Shown here piece after piece: positions 15,376 through 24,280 of a DNA stretch of 64,000 nucleotides; the stretch's first letter is position 1, and each line of letters begins with the position of its first letter. The notes beneath the pieces were generated by a model. It did not search any database, was not told the origin of the DNA, and saw only the letters and a program-made list of their open reading frames with translations. Location of the stretch: positions 372,001 to 436,000 of the forward strand of contig CAWJFT010000001.1 in assembly GCA_963842235.1 (NCBI GenBank), written 5' to 3'. The translations under genes were made by a program, and so were the position numbers. The DNA comes from JACDAN01 sp963842235. Its GTDB lineage: Bacteria; Actinomycetota; Thermoleophilia; Gaiellales; Gaiellaceae.

Positions 15376-16417
15376 GGCAGGCTCGGCGACGGCCTGGGTC
15401 GCCTCGCTGAGCCCCTGGCCCGAGGAGTTCGGTCTCGACCGGATGAAGCTCCTCCTCGAGCGCCTTGGCCACCCGGAGCGCGGTTACCCCGCGATTCATG
15501 TTGTCGGAACGAACGGCAAGTCGACCGCCACACGTACGATCGCCGCTCTCTTGCAGGCGGAGGGGAGGCGAGCGGGCGCGTACACCTCGCCGCACGTGAG
15601 CGGGTGGTCCGAGCGCATCTGGATCGACGGTGCCGAGGCTGACTTCGAGCAGGCAGTCGCCGGGATCCGCCCGCAGGCGGAGACGCTCGGCGCGACGCAG
15701 TTCGAGGCCGTGACGGCCGCCGCGCTGGCCGAGTTTGCGGAGCGAGCCGTGGACGTGGCCGTTCTTGAGGCGGGGCTCGGGGGACGCCTCGACGCCACCA
15801 ACGTCGTCGACGCTCCGGTCGTCCTGCTGACGAACGTTTCGCTCGAGCACACGGACGTACTCGGCGACACGTTGGAAGAGATCGCGCACGAGAAGCTGGC
15901 AGTAGCGCATGCAGCCAGGGTAGTTGTCCTACCGGACAACAGATACAAAAGCCTGATCCCGAAAAGCGCCGAAATCGTCACGGGAGGAGCACGAGAAGCG
16001 GCGGAAGCGTTTCTCGGCCGCCGGATCCGCAGCAACCCGTCAGTGCAACTCCCAGGCAGGCTCGAGCGCAGAGGCCGCGAGCTGTGGGACGGAGCCCACA
16101 ACCCCGCCGGAACCGCGTGGCTGCGGGCGGCGCTCCCCGACCCATACGACGTCGTGGTCGCGTCCATCCTCGCGGACAAGGACGTCGACGCCATGCTCGG
16201 GGATCTCGCCGAGCTTGCCCCGAGGCTGATCGCAACGCAGTCGACAAACGAACGGGCCGTCCCAGCGCCAGAGCTCGCCGACCGCTCCGCCCCCTACTTC
16301 CAGCACGTCGACACCGAGCCCGACCCGAAGCTGGCCCTCGCCCGCGCGCGAGAATTCACTGAGGGAACCATCCTCGTGACCGGCTCGCTCTATCTCCTAG
16401 CCGACCTCTCCGCGTAG
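15350..16417 (+). CDS. folC: compact folylpolyglutamate synthase/dihydrofolate synthase
   Basis: A Mur-ligase-family enzyme adding glutamate to folates. The P-loop is VVGTNGKSTATR (residues 51-62), VAVLEAGLGGRLDATN is the second signature, NVSLEHTDVLG follows, and DGAHNPAGTAWL opens the C-terminal domain. At 355 residues it is about 70 shorter than usual. The central segment between HEKLAVAHAARVVVLPD and LPGRLERRG is reduced to about 40 residues and lacks the usual Gln-x-x-Asn-Ala-x-x-Ala helix. The GTG at 15350 lies 26 bases inside valS, so translation is coupled. Either this lineage has a shortened enzyme or the gene has lost a helical block; the catalytic motifs are intact. Confidence 0.88.
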   Translation: MSSRLSPAEAGSATAWVASLSPWPEEFGLDRMKLLLERLGHPERGYPAIHVVGTNGKSTATRTIAALLQAEGRRAGAYTSPHVSGWSERIWIDGAEADFEQAVAGIRPQAETLGATQFEAVTAAALAEFAERAVDVAVLEAGLGGRLDATNVVDAPVVLLTNVSLEHTDVLGDTLEEIAHEKLAVAHAARVVVLPDNRYKSLIPKSAEIVTGGAREAAEAFLGRRIRSNPSVQLPGRLERRGRELWDGAHNPAGTAWLRAALPDPYDVVVASILADKDVDAMLGDLAELAPRLIATQSTNERAVPAPELADRSAPYFQHVDTEPDPKLALARAREFTEGTILVTGSLYLLADLSA

Positions 16418-16433
16418 TGGCACGCACCACTAC
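16414..16433 (+). promoter_or_regulatory. hairpin overlapping the folC stop codon
   Basis: GTAGTGG (16414-16420) and CCACTAC (16427-16433) form a perfect 7-bp stem with a 6-base loop across the folC stop and just before the ribosome site of the next small gene. It could tune read-through or translation of the downstream operon. There is no T run, so a simple terminator is unlikely. Confidence 0.4.
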
Positions 16434-16452
16434 CGCAGGAAGAAAGCGTACG

Positions 16453-16566
16453 ATGACGAAGCTCGGTGAGCGGCTCAGCGTGTTCGCGTTCGTGGCCGCC
16501 GTGGTGCTGACGATCGTCGGGCTCGCTTTCGCCGCCGGCTACGTCGTCGGGCAGCTCCTGTTGTGA
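16453..16566 (+). CDS. 37-residue single-span membrane protein
   Basis: A small frame from ATG 16453 to TGA 16564-16566, preceded by a purine-rich ribosome site (AGGAAGAAAG). The 37 residues have a short polar start (MTKLGERLS) and then one hydrophobic span with Gly/Ala (VFAFVAAVVLTIVGLAFAAG), ending in GQLLL. It sits between folC and the zinc-ribbon gene with eight bases to the latter, so it is part of the same transcript. The position and ribosome site support a real gene. Function unknown. Confidence 0.65.
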   Translation: MTKLGERLSVFAFVAAVVLTIVGLAFAAGYVVGQLLL

Positions 16567-16574
16567 GGTGAAGG

Positions 16575-17081
16575 GTGAACGACTTCTTCGAGAGCAGCCG
16601 CGATTTCTTCGGCTCCGGAGCCTGGGACGTCCTCCGCAATCTTGGCCTCTTCTTCCTCGTCATCTTCTGGCTCGCGCTCGCGTACTGGGTCTTCAAGGAC
16701 GCGAGGCGGCGGATCGAAGATCCGTGGCTGGTGGCGGTCGCCACGATCCTCGGACTAGTGCCCATCGTCGGTGCGCTGATCTACATGCTCTTCAGGCCGC
16801 CGGAGTATCTCGATGACGTTCGCGAGCGCGAGCTCGAGATCAAGGGGATGGAAGAGCGTCTCGCTCGCCGGGAGCTCCACTGTCCTGTCTGCCGGGCGCA
16901 CGTCGAGGACACGTTCCTCATCTGCCCGGTGTGCACGACGAAGCTCCGCCAGGCCTGCGTGAACTGCAAGGCGCCGCTCGAGACGCTCTGGCAGGTCTGC
17001 CCGTATTGCGAGACGCCGGTCGAGACGCCGACCACGATCGAGTTCCCGCCGGCTCCTCGAAGGGAACGGCCCGGACAGTAA
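16575..17081 (+). CDS. membrane protein with C-terminal double zinc ribbon
   Basis: A 168-residue protein with two N-terminal membrane segments (LGLFFLVIFWLALAYWVF and VAVATILGLVPIVGALIYML). After a helical linker (VRERELEIKGMEERLARREL) it has four Cys-x-x-Cys knuckles (CPVC, CPVC, CVNC, CPYC), which should bind two zinc ions as a double zinc ribbon. Such proteins are common in actinobacteria, with no assigned reaction; the ribbon probably binds a protein or nucleic acid partner near the membrane. GTG 16575 is the start. ndk follows after 13 bases, placing the gene in the folC-ndk-maf transcript. Confidence 0.85.
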   Translation: MNDFFESSRDFFGSGAWDVLRNLGLFFLVIFWLALAYWVFKDARRRIEDPWLVAVATILGLVPIVGALIYMLFRPPEYLDDVRERELEIKGMEERLARRELHCPVCRAHVEDTFLICPVCTTKLRQACVNCKAPLETLWQVCPYCETPVETPTTIEFPPAPRRERPGQ

Positions 17082-17094
17082 AGTCTCCCGCTCG

Positions 17095-17511
17095 ATGGCG
17101 GTCGAGCGGACTCTGGTGCTCGTCAAGCCGGACGCGATGCGCCGGCAGCTCGCGGGGGAGATCGTCGCGCGGCTGGAGCGCCGCGGGCTCGAGCTCCGCG
17201 CAGCCCGGATCGTGACGGTCGACCGGCCGCTTGCGGAAAAGCACTACACGGAGCACGCCGAGAAGCCCTTCTTCGGCGAGCTCGTCGAGTTCATCACCTC
17301 GGGCCCCACGCTCGCGCTCGTGTTCGAGGGCGAGGGCGCGATCAAGACCGTCCGCACGACGATGGGCGCGACGAACCCCGCCGACGCGGCGCCTGGGACG
17401 ATCCGCGGCGATCTGGCGCTCTCCATGCCCGACAATCTCGTCCACGGCTCCGACTCGCCCGAGTCCGCCGAGCGGGAGGTCGGGCTCTGGTTCGGCAGCG
17501 AACCGCTCTGA
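17095..17511 (+). CDS. ndk: nucleoside-diphosphate kinase
   Basis: A 138-residue enzyme balancing nucleoside di- and triphosphates through a phosphohistidine. The active-site His is in NLVHGSDSPESAEREV, the start ERTLVLVKPDAMRRQLAGEI is the conserved first strand and helix, and TMGATNPADAAPGTIRGD is the Kpn-loop-side signature. The length is normal. It lies between the zinc-ribbon gene and maf with short gaps, consistent with one operon leading towards mreB. Confidence 0.97.
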   Translation: MAVERTLVLVKPDAMRRQLAGEIVARLERRGLELRAARIVTVDRPLAEKHYTEHAEKPFFGELVEFITSGPTLALVFEGEGAIKTVRTTMGATNPADAAPGTIRGDLALSMPDNLVHGSDSPESAEREVGLWFGSEPL

Positions 17512-17518
17512 GACCCAG

Positions 17519-18118
17519 TTGAGCGCCTCGGTTGCGCCGCCGATCCTGCTCGCCTCTCGATCGCCACAGCGGCGCGCGATCCTCGAGCAGCTCGGCGTCC
17601 CTTTCGACGTCGTCACACCTCCGTATGAGGAACGTGACGCTTTCGAGGTGGGGTCTGACCCCAGCACGTTTGTGCAACAGCATGCGCACGGAAAAGCTCA
17701 TTCGGTCGCGGGAGAGGCCGGCGAACGACCCGTGCTCGGCGTCGACACCGCCGTCTTTCTCGACGGCCGTATGTACGGGAAGCCGAAGGACTGGGCCGAC
17801 GCCGAGCGCATGCTCGAGGCGCTCGCCGGGCGAACCCACCAGGTCGTCTCCGGGCTCTGCCTCCTGACGCCGGCCTGGGAGGAGCTGCACGCGGAGACAA
17901 CGAGCGTCACGTTCCGACCGCTGACCGCGCGCGACATCGCCTCGTATCTCGCAGCCGACGAATGGAGGGAGCGGGCGGGCGCTTACGCGATCCAGGGCTT
18001 CGGCGCCTCGCTCGTCGCGCGGATCGAGGGCGACTACCTCAACGTCGTCGGACTGCCGGCAGCGCTCTTCACCCGTCTGCTTGCAGCACGTTTCAGCGGA
18101 ATTTACGGATTCGGGTAG
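17519..18118 (+). CDS. maf: Maf-family nucleotide pyrophosphatase
   Basis: A house-cleaning pyrophosphatase (Maf/YhdE/YceF family) of about 199 residues that hydrolyses non-canonical nucleotides. Signatures are LLASRSPQRRAILEQLGVPF at the start, VLGVDTAVFLDGRMYGKPKD with the metal-binding Asp, and GAYAIQGFGASLVARIEGDY near the end. No ATG or GTG precedes the first motif in frame, so a TTG at 17519 is the likely start; its ribosome site is weak. It is eight bases downstream of ndk and is followed by mreB, an arrangement common to many bacteria. Confidence 0.9.
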   Translation: MSASVAPPILLASRSPQRRAILEQLGVPFDVVTPPYEERDAFEVGSDPSTFVQQHAHGKAHSVAGEAGERPVLGVDTAVFLDGRMYGKPKDWADAERMLEALAGRTHQVVSGLCLLTPAWEELHAETTSVTFRPLTARDIASYLAADEWRERAGAYAIQGFGASLVARIEGDYLNVVGLPAALFTRLLAARFSGIYGFG

Positions 18119-18138
18119 CTAGAGTGGGCGCTCGGGAG

Positions 18139-19191
<1,053 letters not shown>

Positions 19192-19240
19192 TTCCCCTAC
19201 AAAGCAAGCCCTTCCGTGCAGTCTCCTAAACTGATCTCCC

Positions 19241-20179
19241 GTGCCACGTAACCGCTCTCTGCGGCTGGCGGCACTGGGCTCGACGGTTCAGCGGGCCGCC
19301 GCCCCGGCGTATTCCACGGCCCGGGCTCGGAACGCGCTCCGTCGACGGGTGGTCGCCGGCGTGCTTGTGGCCCTGTCGCTCGTGTTGATCACGGGCTATT
19401 TCCGCGAGTCCGACAACGGTCCACTGCACGGCGTCCAGGGTGTCACCGCCAGCGTCTTGCGGCCCTTCCAGATCGGCGCAGAGCGTGTCGCTCGCCCGTT
19501 CCAGGACGGCTACGACTGGCTCGCGGGCTTCTTCCACGCGAAGTCGGAGAACGAGGCGCTGCGCAACCAGCTGCAGGCGCTGCGGCAGCAGGCGATTCAG
19601 AACCTGACCGCCTCCCAGGAGAACCGCGAGCTTCGCGCAGCGCTGAAGTTCCGCTCCGGCCCCATGTATCCGAGCGGCTACGACCAGGTCGCGGCGGAGG
19701 TCATCTCGTACGGGGCGAACGAGTTCCAGCAGGAGCTCGTGATCTCAGCCGGACGGGGTGCCGGAATCCGCCTCAACGACCCCGTTACCGACAGTCAGGG
19801 CTTTCTCGTCGGCCACATCTCCAAGACGACCTCCAAGACCTCCGAGGTCTCGCTGCTCACCGACGGCGACTTCTCCGTGGCGGGCCGCGACGCCTACACG
19901 GGGACCTACGGGCTCGTCAGCCACGGCCAGGGGGCCGGTGAGACGCTGATCCTCGACCTGGTGCCGAAGGACAAGGTCGTCAAGGAGAGCGATCTGATCG
20001 TCACCGCCGGGCGCCGTTCTGCCAGGCTGCCCTCCCTCTATCCGCGCAACATCGCGATCGGGGTGGTCACGAGCGTCGGGCAGACGGACGTGGACATCCA
20101 CCAGGCCGTGCAGATCGCTCCCCTCGCGGACTTCTCGTCCCTGAACGTGCTCCTCGTGCTCGTGCCGAAGGATCGGTAG
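19241..20179 (+). CDS. mreC: rod-shape-determining protein MreC
   Basis: A 312-residue bitopic protein linking MreB to the outer wall enzymes. A single membrane segment lies at about residues 38-55 (VVAGVLVALSLVLITGYF). It is followed by the periplasmic coiled coil (SENEALRNQLQALRQQAIQN) and the paired beta-barrel domain (VAAEVISYGANEFQQELVI, GLVSHGQGAGETLILDL). GTG 19241 is the start. Its stop shares a base with the mreD start, indicating coupled translation. Confidence 0.95.
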   Translation: MPRNRSLRLAALGSTVQRAAAPAYSTARARNALRRRVVAGVLVALSLVLITGYFRESDNGPLHGVQGVTASVLRPFQIGAERVARPFQDGYDWLAGFFHAKSENEALRNQLQALRQQAIQNLTASQENRELRAALKFRSGPMYPSGYDQVAAEVISYGANEFQQELVISAGRGAGIRLNDPVTDSQGFLVGHISKTTSKTSEVSLLTDGDFSVAGRDAYTGTYGLVSHGQGAGETLILDLVPKDKVVKESDLIVTAGRRSARLPSLYPRNIAIGVVTSVGQTDVDIHQAVQIAPLADFSSLNVLLVLVPKDR

Positions 20180-20703
20180 TGCCCTCCGACGTCCTGAAGG
20201 CCGCGGTCGTCTTCTTCGTGGTCGTGGTCCTCCAGGCCGCGATCGTGTCGTCCGTCCAACCCGGCGGCGGGACCGCCGACCTCGTGCTCATAACGCTGAC
20301 CGCTGTCGCCCTGCTCCGCGGCGCCGTTTTCGGAGCGCTCGCCGGCTTCTACGCGGGCTTCCTACTCGACGCGGCCCAACTCGAGACCCTTGGCCTCAGC
20401 TCTCTGCTCCTGACCCTGGCCGGGTACTGGATCGGGCGTTACGGCGAGACCACCGGGCGTGACCGGGCGCATGCGCCGCTGCTCGCCATCGCGGTCGTCA
20501 CACTGCTGTTCGCTCTCGGCAGCCTCGCGATGCACTACGTGCTCGGCGATCCGGTCTCGGCGCGCGCCGGGCTTGTGGGTGCACTGCCGACGGCGATCGT
20601 CCTGAACCTGCTCCTGACGATCCCGGTGTACGCGCTCTGCCGCCGCATCTTCACCCCGCCCGGCGCCCGCCCCGCGATGGAAGTCGAGCTCGGTACGAAC
20701 TGA
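20179..20703 (+). CDS. mreD: rod-shape-determining protein MreD
   Basis: A 174-residue polytopic protein with five or six hydrophobic segments (VVFFVVVVLQAAIVSSV, GAVFGALAGFYAGFLLD, LLAIAVVTLLFALGSLAM). This is typical of MreD, the membrane component of the MreBCD complex. The start GTG overlaps the mreC stop (TAGTG) and the stop overlaps the mrdA start (TGATG), so the three genes are translated as a unit. Sequence conservation in MreD is low, and the assignment leans on position and topology. Confidence 0.9.
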   Translation: MPSDVLKAAVVFFVVVVLQAAIVSSVQPGGGTADLVLITLTAVALLRGAVFGALAGFYAGFLLDAAQLETLGLSSLLLTLAGYWIGRYGETTGRDRAHAPLLAIAVVTLLFALGSLAMHYVLGDPVSARAGLVGALPTAIVLNLLLTIPVYALCRRIFTPPGARPAMEVELGTN

Positions 20704-22683
20704 TGGCGACCCTCTCTCGCATCCGGCCGCCGAGGACGCGCTTCATGCCGCGCGACCCACGCGTCGAGTCGCCGTATCGGATGACGCCGCAGATCGCGCT
20801 CCGGCTGGGCGTGCTCGGGGCGCTCGTCCTCTTCGCCTTCGCCGTCCTCTTCTTCAGGCTCTGGGCGCTCCAGGTGCTCTCCGGTGAGCGCTATCTCGCT
20901 GCCGCCCAGAACAACCAGCTGCGAACGATTCGCGTCGAGGCGCCGCGCGGGCCGATCTACGACGATCGCGGCCGTACGCTCGTCGGCAACAAGCTTGCGA
21001 ACGTCGTCCGCGTCTGGCCGGCCAGCCTCTCGCGCCGGACCCGGCCGCGCGTCTTCGCCAAGCTGAGCGGCGTTCTCCAGATCCCGGTGGCGGAGCTCCA
21101 GCGAACCTTCCGGGAACAGCATCGAGCCGATCCGCTCAAGCCCGTCACGCTCGCCGAGGGCGTCTCGAACGACGTCGTCTCGTACCTGAAGGAGCGAATC
21201 CGGGAGTTCCCGGGGCTGACGATCGAGCGGACGTACCTGCGCTCGTATCCCTCAGGGCCGATCGCTGCCCAGCTGCTCGGACACGTCGGTTCCGTGACGC
21301 CGGAACAGGTCAAGAGCCGCCGCTACCGGAACGGCGATCACGTCGGCCAGAGCGGAATCGAGTCGGCGTACGATCGCTATCTACGCGGACGCGCGGGGCT
21401 CGCAAGCCTGCGGGTGGACTCGCTCGGCCGTCCTCGTGGACGCCCCCGTTACAGCGACTACTTCCAGCAGGGCCTCGCCCTGCGACTCACGCTCGACGCC
21501 AAGCTGCAGCGGGCCGCCGAGCAGGCGCTCGAGTACGGGATCCAGGTCGCGCACAACGGCGATCCCCCGCAGTGGGCGGCGAACGGCGGCGCCATCGTCG
21601 CCCTCGACCCGCGTGACGGCTCCGTCCGCGCGCTCGCGTCGAATCCGACCTTCGACCCGCGCGTCTACCTCGGCAGGCCGAAGAAGAACGACCTGAAGCC
21701 GCTACTCGATCCCGAGGCGGCCAAGGCCGCGAACTACCCCCGGGCTCAACCGCGCGATCGCGGGCCTCTATCCGCCCGGCTCGACCTTCAAGCCCGTGAC
21801 GGCGCTTGCAGCGATGCGCGAGCGGCTCGTTTCGGCCTACGCGACGCTCCCCTGCGTGGGCTCGATGGAGATCGACGGGACGAAGTTCAACAACTGGAAC
21901 CCGTACGCGAACGAAGCGATGACGCTGCCCCATGCAATCGCCGCGTCGTGCGACACGTACTTCTACCAACTGGGCCTCGCCTTCTATCGCCTGCCCGCGC
22001 AGTTCGGGAGCCCGCTCCAGAAGTGGGCCTCCGCGTTCGGCTTCGGCAGGATGAGCGGGCTCGACGTCGGCGGCGAGGAGTCAGGGCTGCTTCCGACCCC
22101 GCAGTGGCGCCGCAAGAACTTTCCGAACGAGATCGACAAGCTCTGGAAGTCGGGCGACTCGGTGCAGCTCGCGATCGGCCAGAAGGATCTGCTCGTCACG
22201 CCGCTGCAGATGGCGCGCTTCTACGCCCTGGTCGCAAACGGCGGCAAGCTCGTCGCACCGCATCTGGTCTCGAGCGTCGAGCAGCCCGGTAGTCGTGGCG
22301 CCGCCAAGCCCGTGTTCGCGTCGGCGCCGCGTCCCGTAAACGTCCAGCCGGACGAGCTACGCGCCGTCCGCGAGGGCCTCTACGAGGCCACTCATGCGAG
22401 CTACGGGACCTCATCGGGCGTCTTCGGCAGCTTCCCGGTCAAGATCGCCGGCAAGACCGGCACGGCGGAGAAGTACGTCGAGGTCGGCAGCTTCCGGGGG
22501 ATGATGGACCAGTCCTGGTGGTGCGGCTACGGGCCGACCGACTCGACGCCCAAGCTCGTCGTCTGTGTCGTGATCGAGAACGGCGGACACGGCGGCACGG
22601 CCGCGGCGCCGGCCGCCCTGAAGGTGTTCGAAAGCTACTTCGGCAAGAAGGCGTACGCGCAGCAGTACGTCCCATCCGATTAA
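20703..22683 (+). CDS. mrdA: penicillin-binding protein 2 (elongasome transpeptidase), frameshifted
   Basis: A class B penicillin-binding protein that cross-links side-wall peptidoglycan with RodA. One membrane segment near residues 35-56 (LGVLGALVLFAFAVLFFRLW) is followed by the pedestal domain (GPIYDDRGRTLVGNKLANVV) and the transpeptidase domain. The first frame is intact to AANYP and breaks in a run of five C at 21737-21741, where one C is extra. The next frame continues GLNRAIAGLYPPGSTFKPVT and holds all active-site motifs: Ser-Thr-Phe-Lys at 21781-21792, SCDTYFY, and KTGT at 22453. The gene is normally essential in rods, so an assembly insertion is most likely. The start overlaps mreD. 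Confidence 0.9.
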
Positions 22684-23855
22684 TGGCCGATTACGCAGCC
22701 CCTCTCACACCACGCGTTCGCCGCCGACGAGCGGAGGCGACCGGGGCGGTCGCGTTCCTCCGCCGCCTCGACTGGATCATGCTCGCGGCGGTCGCGGGGC
22801 TCGTCTCCTTCGGCCTCTGGGTGGTCGACGGGATCACCCGCCTCGACGTGCCCGGGGATCCCGAGTACTACGTCACGCGGCAAGCCGTGTTCGCGCTGGT
22901 CGGGACGGTGGGGATGATCGGCGTCCTCTTCGTCGATCCCGACTACTACCGCCGGTACCGCAAGGTCGTCTACGGGCTGATGATCGCGCTGCTCCTCGTC
23001 GTGATGGCGCTGGGGACGGACGCGCGCGGCTCGACGAGGTGGATCGAGCTCGGCTTCTTCCGGTTCCAGCCCTCGGAGTTCGGGAAGCTCCTGCTCGCGC
23101 TGTTCCTCGCCGGCCTGCTCGCCGGGCGGGCGCGGCGGATCAACGAGCTGCGGACGACGCTCGTCGCCATCGGAGCGGCAGCGCTGCCGACCGTGCTCGT
23201 CTTCATGCAGCCGGACATCGGCACGGCGCTCTCGTACGGGGCGATCCTGGCCGCCTGCCTGTTCTTCGCGGGAACGCCGTGGCGGCACCTTGCCATCCTC
23301 GCGTCGCTCGCCGTGCTCGTCGGTGCGACGGTGCTCTGGTTCGCCCCCTCGCTCGGCGTCGACATCCTCGCGCCCTATCAGCGCGATCGGCTCGAGGCCT
23401 TCATGAATCCCGGCGAGAACCCACAGGGCGCCGCCTACAACATCAACCAGTCGATCACGGCGGTCGGTTCCGGCGGCACGGCGGGACGCGGGGTGGCGGG
23501 CGCGACCCAGACGAACCTGGACTACCTCCCGGAGCACCACACGGACTTCGTCTTCGCTTCGCTCGCCGAGCAGCGCGGCTTTGTCGGTGCGGCGATCCTG
23601 CTCGCGCTCTACCTGCTGGTCATCTGGAGGGGGATACGGGTGATCGCGACCGCCCGCGACCCCTTCTGCGCGACCGTGGCCGGAGCGATCGTGTTCGCAC
23701 TCCTGTTCCAGGTGTTCGTGAACGTCGGGATGACGATCGGGATCGCCCCGATCACCGGCATTCCGCTCCCGTTCGTCAGCGTCGGCGGCTCCTCAATGGT
23801 CACGAACCTGCTTGCCGTCGGCATGCTTCAGGCCATCGCAGTGCGCCGACGATAA
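22683..23855 (+). CDS. rodA: SEDS-family peptidoglycan polymerase RodA
   Basis: A 390-residue SEDS glycosyltransferase with about ten membrane segments, which polymerises lipid II together with PBP2. Family signatures are GSTRWIELGFFRFQPSEFGK, VFMQPDIGTALSYGAI, the extracellular loop GGTAGRGVAGATQTNLDYLP with EHHTDFVFASLAEQ, and the closing TGIPLPFVSVGGSSMVTNLL. ATG 22683 overlaps the mrdA stop (TAATG), confirming that mrdA and rodA are meant to be translated together. RodA rather than FtsW is inferred from the mre operon context. Confidence 0.95.
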   Translation: MADYAAPLTPRVRRRRAEATGAVAFLRRLDWIMLAAVAGLVSFGLWVVDGITRLDVPGDPEYYVTRQAVFALVGTVGMIGVLFVDPDYYRRYRKVVYGLMIALLLVVMALGTDARGSTRWIELGFFRFQPSEFGKLLLALFLAGLLAGRARRINELRTTLVAIGAAALPTVLVFMQPDIGTALSYGAILAACLFFAGTPWRHLAILASLAVLVGATVLWFAPSLGVDILAPYQRDRLEAFMNPGENPQGAAYNINQSITAVGSGGTAGRGVAGATQTNLDYLPEHHTDFVFASLAEQRGFVGAAILLALYLLVIWRGIRVIATARDPFCATVAGAIVFALLFQVFVNVGMTIGIAPITGIPLPFVSVGGSSMVTNLLAVGMLQAIAVRRR

Positions 23856-23951
23856 GGCGCCGACTGGGCGGCGCCGACCGGAAGAGGCCGTGCCGGCTTG
23901 GCCGGTGCGGCCGTCTGAACGCTGTCCGATGGCGGTCCTAGCATCGCGGCC

Positions 23952-24146
23952 ATGGCATCGAGGCGGGATCCGCACGAGCTGCTGCTGATCGAGGAAGCCG
24001 ACGCCTGGTTCGAGTACCTCGCCGCCACCAAAGGCCAGAACGCTGCCCGCTACCTCGAGGTCGAGCCCTGGGCCTGGGCCCGCCTCTCCCAGCGGCTGAG
24101 GGCGATCCGCACGAGGCGGACGAAGCTCCGTCCGGCGGCTGCTTGA
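23952..24146 (+). CDS. hypothetical 64-residue protein
   Basis: A short frame from ATG 23952 encoding 64 residues, acidic in the first half (HELLLIEEADAWFEYLAATK) and basic at the end (RLRAIRTRRTKLRPAAA). It is predicted helical throughout. No ribosome site of note precedes it. It lies between rodA and rne on the same strand, and codon use looks like that of its neighbours, which favours a real gene. The function is unknown. Confidence 0.5.
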   Translation: MASRRDPHELLLIEEADAWFEYLAATKGQNAARYLEVEPWAWARLSQRLRAIRTRRTKLRPAAA

Positions 24147-24232
24147 GCTCCGGCAGGCCGCCCTGGTGCCGCCGGGAAGGCTGCTAGCCTGGAGGAAAGC
24201 TTTATGCAGTTTGCACAGTCCATTTCCTCGCA

Positions 24233-24260
24233 GCGCGCAACTCAGAGTGCGCGCGCAGGA
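24233..24260 (+). promoter_or_regulatory. inverted repeat in the RNase E/G leader
   Basis: In the leader of the RNase E/G gene, GCGCGC and GCGCGC flank AACTCAGAGT, forming a stable hairpin about 20 bases before the AAAGGA ribosome site. RNase E is known in other bacteria to control its own message through leader structures, so this hairpin is a candidate for similar control; that is inference. Confidence 0.35.
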
Positions 24261-24280
24261 ATTACGCGAAAGGATTTCAT

